From positions 51,513,326 through 51,577,325 of the forward strand of contig CM065684.1 of assembly GCA_017654935.2 (NCBI GenBank): a stretch of 64,000 bases of DNA, read 5' to 3'. The notes under the pieces were generated by a model, which saw only the letters and a list, made by a program, of their open reading frames with translations, did no database searches and was not told the origin of the DNA. The translations under genes and the position numbers were made by a program. Below are positions 61,201 to 64,000 of the stretch, one piece after another; position 1 is the stretch's first letter, and every line of letters begins with the position of its first letter. The DNA is from Phymorhynchus buccinoides. Its lineage: Eukaryota > Mollusca > Gastropoda > Neogastropoda > Raphitomidae.

Positions 61201-62132
61201 GTTTTGGGGACCTGTTTTGGGATTGCCGCGTCAGCTGCTCTGAGAACCATCTGCCTGATGTTCTCATAGTAAGTCTCGATATCCTGGTCTTGTGGGTCAT
61301 GTATGAGACATTCCGCATCAAGACAGGATTCGAAGCAGTCCCAATTTGCTTTCTCATGTTGGTATCTCAGTGTTTTGTCACAATCTGTTTGGACATAAGG
61401 GTCTGATCCTCCAACTACAAAGTGTAGTGGCAGGTGGTCAGATTGTAGGTTGTCAAAACCTATGTCCCATTCGGCATCTAGTTGTAGATCTGGGGAGACC
61501 ATTGTGAGGTATATAGCAGAACAGTGCTGCATATTTCGCGCGAGACGGGTGAATCGGCCATCATTGAGAACAGTCAAGTTAGAGTCCAAGACAGTATTGG
61601 CCAGGTGCTCCCCACAGCTTTGGGTTTGACCTGCGTCCCACTGTCTGTGGCTGACGTTGAAGTCGCCTGCCACCACCCAACTGTTCTCGTCTGTGGCGAT
61701 TGTCTTTAGCCAGTGTACTTCCTTTTCATTCTGGCTGCCTTCTGGGTAGTAGACATTGACCAGATTTGTTTGCTTGGTACCGGTTGAAGGAATGCAGATC
61801 CCGCAGGTGGAGAGTCTGCAGTCTACTTCGCCCATGGGGACGTCCAGGTCTTGATATATCAGTCGCGTACTGACATATGTTGCAACCATGACTCGGTTGT
61901 TTTCGGTTCCGACAGTTGGCGGATGGTAGTATCCCTCTAGCTTGGGGAGTGCGTTTTTTGCCACATTCAGTGACTGAAGCATCAGTATGTCTGCGCTCAG
62001 CAAGTCCTGCAGGTATTTCAATAGAAAGGGGGCCTTTCTATTTATGGACCTGCAGTTCCATTGAAGCACAGACAGCTTTTGCTTCCTGTTCTGGTTCTCT
62101 TTATTGCGTTGTGTCTCCATTCTGGAGTTCAT
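58224..62132 (-). CDS. Retrotransposon ORF2: endonuclease-reverse transcriptase-RNase H
   Basis: A 1302-residue polyprotein that nicks the target and reverse-transcribes the element RNA. The APE-type endonuclease (about 20-240) keeps QWNCRSI, AGDFNV and SDHLPL. However, position 54 is Ser where LQE normally supplies the catalytic Glu, and position 208 is Tyr (codon TAC) in SAIYLTMVSPDL where Asp is usual. The reverse transcriptase (about 525-770) has SYRPIALTP, FFDIKKAFDSVWH, GVPQGSVIAPLLF and the catalytic YADD. RNase H (about 1024-1155) has YTDGS, TAELLAI, LSDSKSS and WLPSHSGIKGND. A C-terminal CECG...H...C motif follows. The frame is fully open, but the endonuclease substitutions suggest this copy cannot nick normally unless an aligned family shows them as standard. 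Confidence 0.93.
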   Translation of the reverse strand: MNSRMETQRNKENQNRKQKLSVLQWNCRSINRKAPFLLKYLQDLLSADILMLQSLNVAKNALPKLEGYYHPPTVGTENNRVMVATYVSTRLIYQDLDVPMGEVDCRLSTCGICIPSTGTKQTNLVNVYYPEGSQNEKEVHWLKTIATDENSWVVAGDFNVSHRQWDAGQTQSCGEHLANTVLDSNLTVLNDGRFTRLARNMQHCSAIYLTMVSPDLQLDAEWDIGFDNLQSDHLPLHFVVGGSDPYVQTDCDKTLRYQHEKANWDCFESCLDAECLIHDPQDQDIETYYENIRQMVLRAADAAIPKQVPKTNGRHQFTSEWWNEECDKATSDKRYALRRFQLDVSKPNEDALAEATAACQNTVDNVRQKHWENFCQEEVRDPRDATKMWRKIRILKRRARPAERPLFIDGKLTRNTQEKADALANVFARASQTEHLSEAMIQKRLEEEANFEEPVLSDNTAPFNNDLTIEEVISAIDGIGTGSKAAGADPISYHMIRRFTRPMRKVLHAFYQKCWLTSTIPAAWKEAQVCALPKEGKSPKLPTSYRPIALTPHLGKVYEKVVKLRLEYYLDKNDILPICQAGFRKGRNCIEHVVGLVEHIKNGFRKTKKTLAAFFDIKKAFDSVWHAKLLDKMQKLGINGRLYHFVRTFLTNRQMVVKVGSAKSETHTLDMGVPQGSVIAPLLFSIMLHDLDKVIQNNIDENVTYSKKGNLKDYKLNIALYADDLAIWTDVAYFERDKLEFLQRSIDTTSAYMETNGFQLSAEKTVFMVFEPKMGKRRTQESITLDGLTIKPSEQVKFLGVTITKDLTWTSHIRNITAKAGRAVGYIKFLSKETWVTPANLVQLTIALVRSKLTYGHEAFFNATDSNWLQLKRLELAALKHALGLPSHANNDLVYQEAGKLPLREECRRRCANFEVRTSTVPNIVKAVLNADNKERQAAFLRHKKETKPRKYNRMKPFRSHTEDIWEKCKIDPNTVVPIPICTYPPWELEKPWIITSIGTGSTKKADPLRLAATAKAMVHEQYQHHLQIYTDGSVLQDGEVGSAFVIPDLGITKKFHLNNGVSIFTAELLAILMACNTVNDMPQPPRAVVILSDSKSSLQALQKGGTKRRLELQMEIKFLAHQIICKGTDLTLMWLPSHSGIKGNDLSDRAAKSATKIGAPLDLKLSQTEVMNKVRTYVHKSRIDYMKDYCQSRGFLHRPDIGKPRIPKLPRKNLWLLMRLRTNCHMGALLGKTCECGADASLDHLLTECPALADTTAPLWVYRHTHGLRAYDFLTPHPSLRIEPMKVLTDSLISSGLGAWF

Positions 62133-63873
62133 TGTGGGGTCCTTTTCCAGCGGCCAGGGTGGTGAGCAAGCTCAGGAATCCCTGCAGCTTGTCACCACCG
62201 ATGATTGATAGCAATTGGGTGAGCAGGGCACAGATGTCCTGTGTGCCCACTTCTGCAGTCTTTGCAGAGGTTTGGTTTCCCTCTAGGCGGCTGAGGCGCG
62301 CCTGAAGATCTTTGTTTTCCTTACGGAGTTTCTGGACTTCCGTTTCGGCAGGGATCAGATCTTTTTGGGGCCTGGGCTCCTCAATCACTGTTGCTGCCTG
62401 CTCACTGTCATTGCCGACAGTCTCGGTGGGTGACTTGCGCATGGGGGTGGTTTTAGCGTTCAGTGCATCACCACTTTTGGCTACCTGAGCGTAGCTCAAC
62501 CCTGTGTTGGTTCTGGAGGTAACTTTGGGTGTTACTCTGGGTCTCCTCGTTTGAGTCCGGAGGGTGTCCGGGTTTCCTCCGGCCGCTTTAGTTGCCATGA
62601 TTTTAATGGCTTCCTGGTGCGCCTGGGCCCTTGGCATGTACGCTGCCGCCCTGATTTCGTTTGCGATTGTCCACTGTTGTTTTAGTGGGCATTTAGGAGA
62701 CATTGCGGAATGTTCTCCTTTGCAATTGATACACCGCAGCTTGGGTGAGGGACAGTCTTTCCCTTTGTGGCCAGTTTGACCGCACGAGGTACAATTTGGT
62801 TTGTATGGGCATTCCCTACGGATGTGCCCCAGTCTGTGACACAAGTAGCATTGTGTCACAGCCCTTTTGAAGGGCATGACTGCGTAGTCTTGCCGGCACA
62901 GAGTGAGCGTGGCAAGAAGCTTCTGTGCTTGGAGCACAACTCTAAACTTTTTAGAGGGCTCTCCGTTTGCCAGTTTGAGGCGGGTGGCTTCCTTTATCTT
63001 GCAGGCCACACTGCGATACTCTGTGTCGTGAGAGCGCTCGTGCGCCTCTTTGACCTGCGTTGGGGTCACATGCAGAGGGATGTTCCCAATGACACCTTCT
63101 ACTGTGGGGACCAGTATGTAAGATCTTACCGGGATGTCCCCAATTTTGTTCGTACCTCGGAGCTTCGCCTGCTGCCGTTGGCTTACGCAGCCTACGATGA
63201 CTGTGCCTTTTAGGCTGTTGGGACGGATGCTTTGAACATCGCCTGCAATGTCTCTGATTAGGCTGCTCAGAGCCCACTTTGCCTGAATAAGGGTCTGTTT
63301 TCCCTCCTTCTTGTCAACGATGACAAGAGGGTATTCTTGAAGGACCGGCGTGGTCCCCTTGGTAACTGGGTTCGGGAGCCTTCGGCTTGACCCTTTACCC
63401 CCATTGATAGCAGGCTTTGTGGGAACGTTTAGTCCCATTGCAGCGTTCTCTTTGGCTACGTCGAGCCGTAGCTGGGTTGTCACGCTGGGTATGTTTATAA
63501 TACCCAGTTCTGGGTTGCTCATCGAGCGTACCAGTTTTTGTGGGGCCTGGGCAGTTTTGCCTTGCTTTTGGGACTCTAGGGATATAGGCGCACCTTTTCC
63601 TTTGCTTTGTCGTTTTTCACTAGGGCTGTCAGCGTCAACCCTTTTTTGCTTTTTCCGGGATTGCGTTTGCCACTCGGGGCTATCCCATTCTCCATCAGTG
63701 GTCATCGTTTTCACTGACGAGTCATCACTAATCTCGCTAGTGGTACGTTTCCGCGATTGTCTGCTGATAGAGGCACTATCAGATTCAGTTTCCTCCTCCA
63801 TGGCTTCCGCGCCAGGAGGGGAGGCGGGTGAGTCTGCAAGGGGGGTAGAGTGCTCAGAGCCGAGCGTTCTCAT
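62101..63873 (-). CDS. Retrotransposon ORF1: zinc-knuckle nucleic-acid-binding protein
   Basis: A 590-residue protein that would coat the element RNA in the retrotransposition particle (family role). The N-terminal ~120 residues are Ser/Glu/Lys-rich and disordered-looking. Near residues 340-395 there are three CCHC knuckles in a row: CYLCHRLGHIRREC, CTSCGQTGHKGKDC, and CINCKGEHSAMSPKC. A short Leu/Glu/Lys heptad stretch (EVQKLRKENKDLQARLSRLE) near the C-terminus suggests a coiled coil for oligomerisation. The last 32 bases overlap ORF2 in another frame. The ATG is chosen as the first in frame, and it overlaps the stop of a short upstream ORF. Confidence 0.9.
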   Translation of the reverse strand: MRTLGSEHSTPLADSPASPPGAEAMEEETESDSASISRQSRKRTTSEISDDSSVKTMTTDGEWDSPEWQTQSRKKQKRVDADSPSEKRQSKGKGAPISLESQKQGKTAQAPQKLVRSMSNPELGIINIPSVTTQLRLDVAKENAAMGLNVPTKPAINGGKGSSRRLPNPVTKGTTPVLQEYPLVIVDKKEGKQTLIQAKWALSSLIRDIAGDVQSIRPNSLKGTVIVGCVSQRQQAKLRGTNKIGDIPVRSYILVPTVEGVIGNIPLHVTPTQVKEAHERSHDTEYRSVACKIKEATRLKLANGEPSKKFRVVLQAQKLLATLTLCRQDYAVMPFKRAVTQCYLCHRLGHIRRECPYKPNCTSCGQTGHKGKDCPSPKLRCINCKGEHSAMSPKCPLKQQWTIANEIRAAAYMPRAQAHQEAIKIMATKAAGGNPDTLRTQTRRPRVTPKVTSRTNTGLSYAQVAKSGDALNAKTTPMRKSPTETVGNDSEQAATVIEEPRPQKDLIPAETEVQKLRKENKDLQARLSRLEGNQTSAKTAEVGTQDICALLTQLLSIIGGDKLQGFLSLLTTLAAGKGPHNELQNGDTTQ

Positions 63874-63956
63874 TCCCCTTGTTGGTTGCCCAGAGGAGGG
63901 GGCCCAAGGCTGGGCGTACCCTCGGTTGGGTTGGTGGGAGCAGCATGGCTGCTCAT
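63870..63956 (-). CDS. Short upstream ORF (28 aa) in the retrotransposon leader
   Basis: An ATG at 63954-63956 opens 28 codons of Pro/Gly/Thr-rich sequence ending in TGA that overlaps the ORF1 start as ATGA. This arrangement is known from termination-reinitiation coupling. It may equally be a chance upstream ORF or the frameshifted start of a longer ORF1. No homology is recognised. Confidence 0.35.
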   Translation of the reverse strand: MSSHAAPTNPTEGTPSLGPPPLGNQQGE

Positions 63957-64000
63957 GACCACCGAGAAAAAATAGAAAAGTGAAAGATAGTTTTAGGCAG

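Larger units (their letters stand above)
57730..64000 (-). mobile_element. I-group non-LTR retrotransposon, near full length
   Basis: Minus-strand element with a short upstream ORF, ORF1 with zinc knuckles, and ORF2 with endonuclease, reverse transcriptase and RNase H. This domain set is typical of the I group (I, Nimb and relatives). It is GC-richer than the surrounding DNA and has no frameshift or stop in either ORF, so the insertion is young. About 500 bases follow ORF2 as 3' UTR; I see no poly(A) or simple-repeat tail that fixes the 3' end. The 5' end may lie beyond the window. Confidence 0.9.

Overview
The window looks like a genomic contig from a mollusc, most likely a marine gastropod. 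This is an inference from three things: a recognisable but non-vertebrate SEL1L gene with short exons in long introns, a dense load of short inverted-repeat DNA elements and retroposon 3' ends, and very long CA/GT, GA and TC microsatellites. No rRNA, tRNA gene, CRISPR array or prokaryotic operon is visible.

Layout. 1-21 kb: noncoding, T-rich on the + strand, with microsatellites, two minisatellites (6.6-7.3 kb and 11.5-12.0 kb), nested TTAA-type and CAGGCATC-type miniature elements, a 550-bp foldback, and at most two weak candidate exons of an unidentified + strand gene (14.27 and 16.97 kb). 21-28 kb: noncoding, A/C-rich, more miniature elements, and a purine-rich minisatellite lying just 3' of the SEL1L stop codon. 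28.1-55.3 kb: one complete minus-strand gene, SEL1L/HRD3, the Sel1-repeat adaptor of the HRD1 ER-associated degradation ligase. I could join 18 coding exons with GT-AG introns and consistent phases into 678 codons, plus a probable 5' untranslated exon and promoter. 55.5-57.7 kb: 3' remnants of CR1/Jockey-like retrotransposons. 57.7-64 kb: an I-group non-LTR retrotransposon on the minus strand with a small upstream ORF, a zinc-knuckle ORF1 and an uninterrupted 1302-residue ORF2 (endonuclease, reverse transcriptase, RNase H).

The most unusual feature is inside SEL1L. Six of its 18 coding exons (8, 9, 13, 14, 15 and 17) have partial copies in the neighbouring introns, and each copy spans an exon-intron boundary, so it carries a splice site plus 24-80 bases of coding sequence. 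Three of these boundaries have become tandem arrays of three to seven copies, one with a (TAGTG)n satellite inside it. One copy, identical over about 132 bp, sits inside a TTAA-bounded miniature element. The intact ORF2 also carries substitutions at two endonuclease positions that are normally catalytic.
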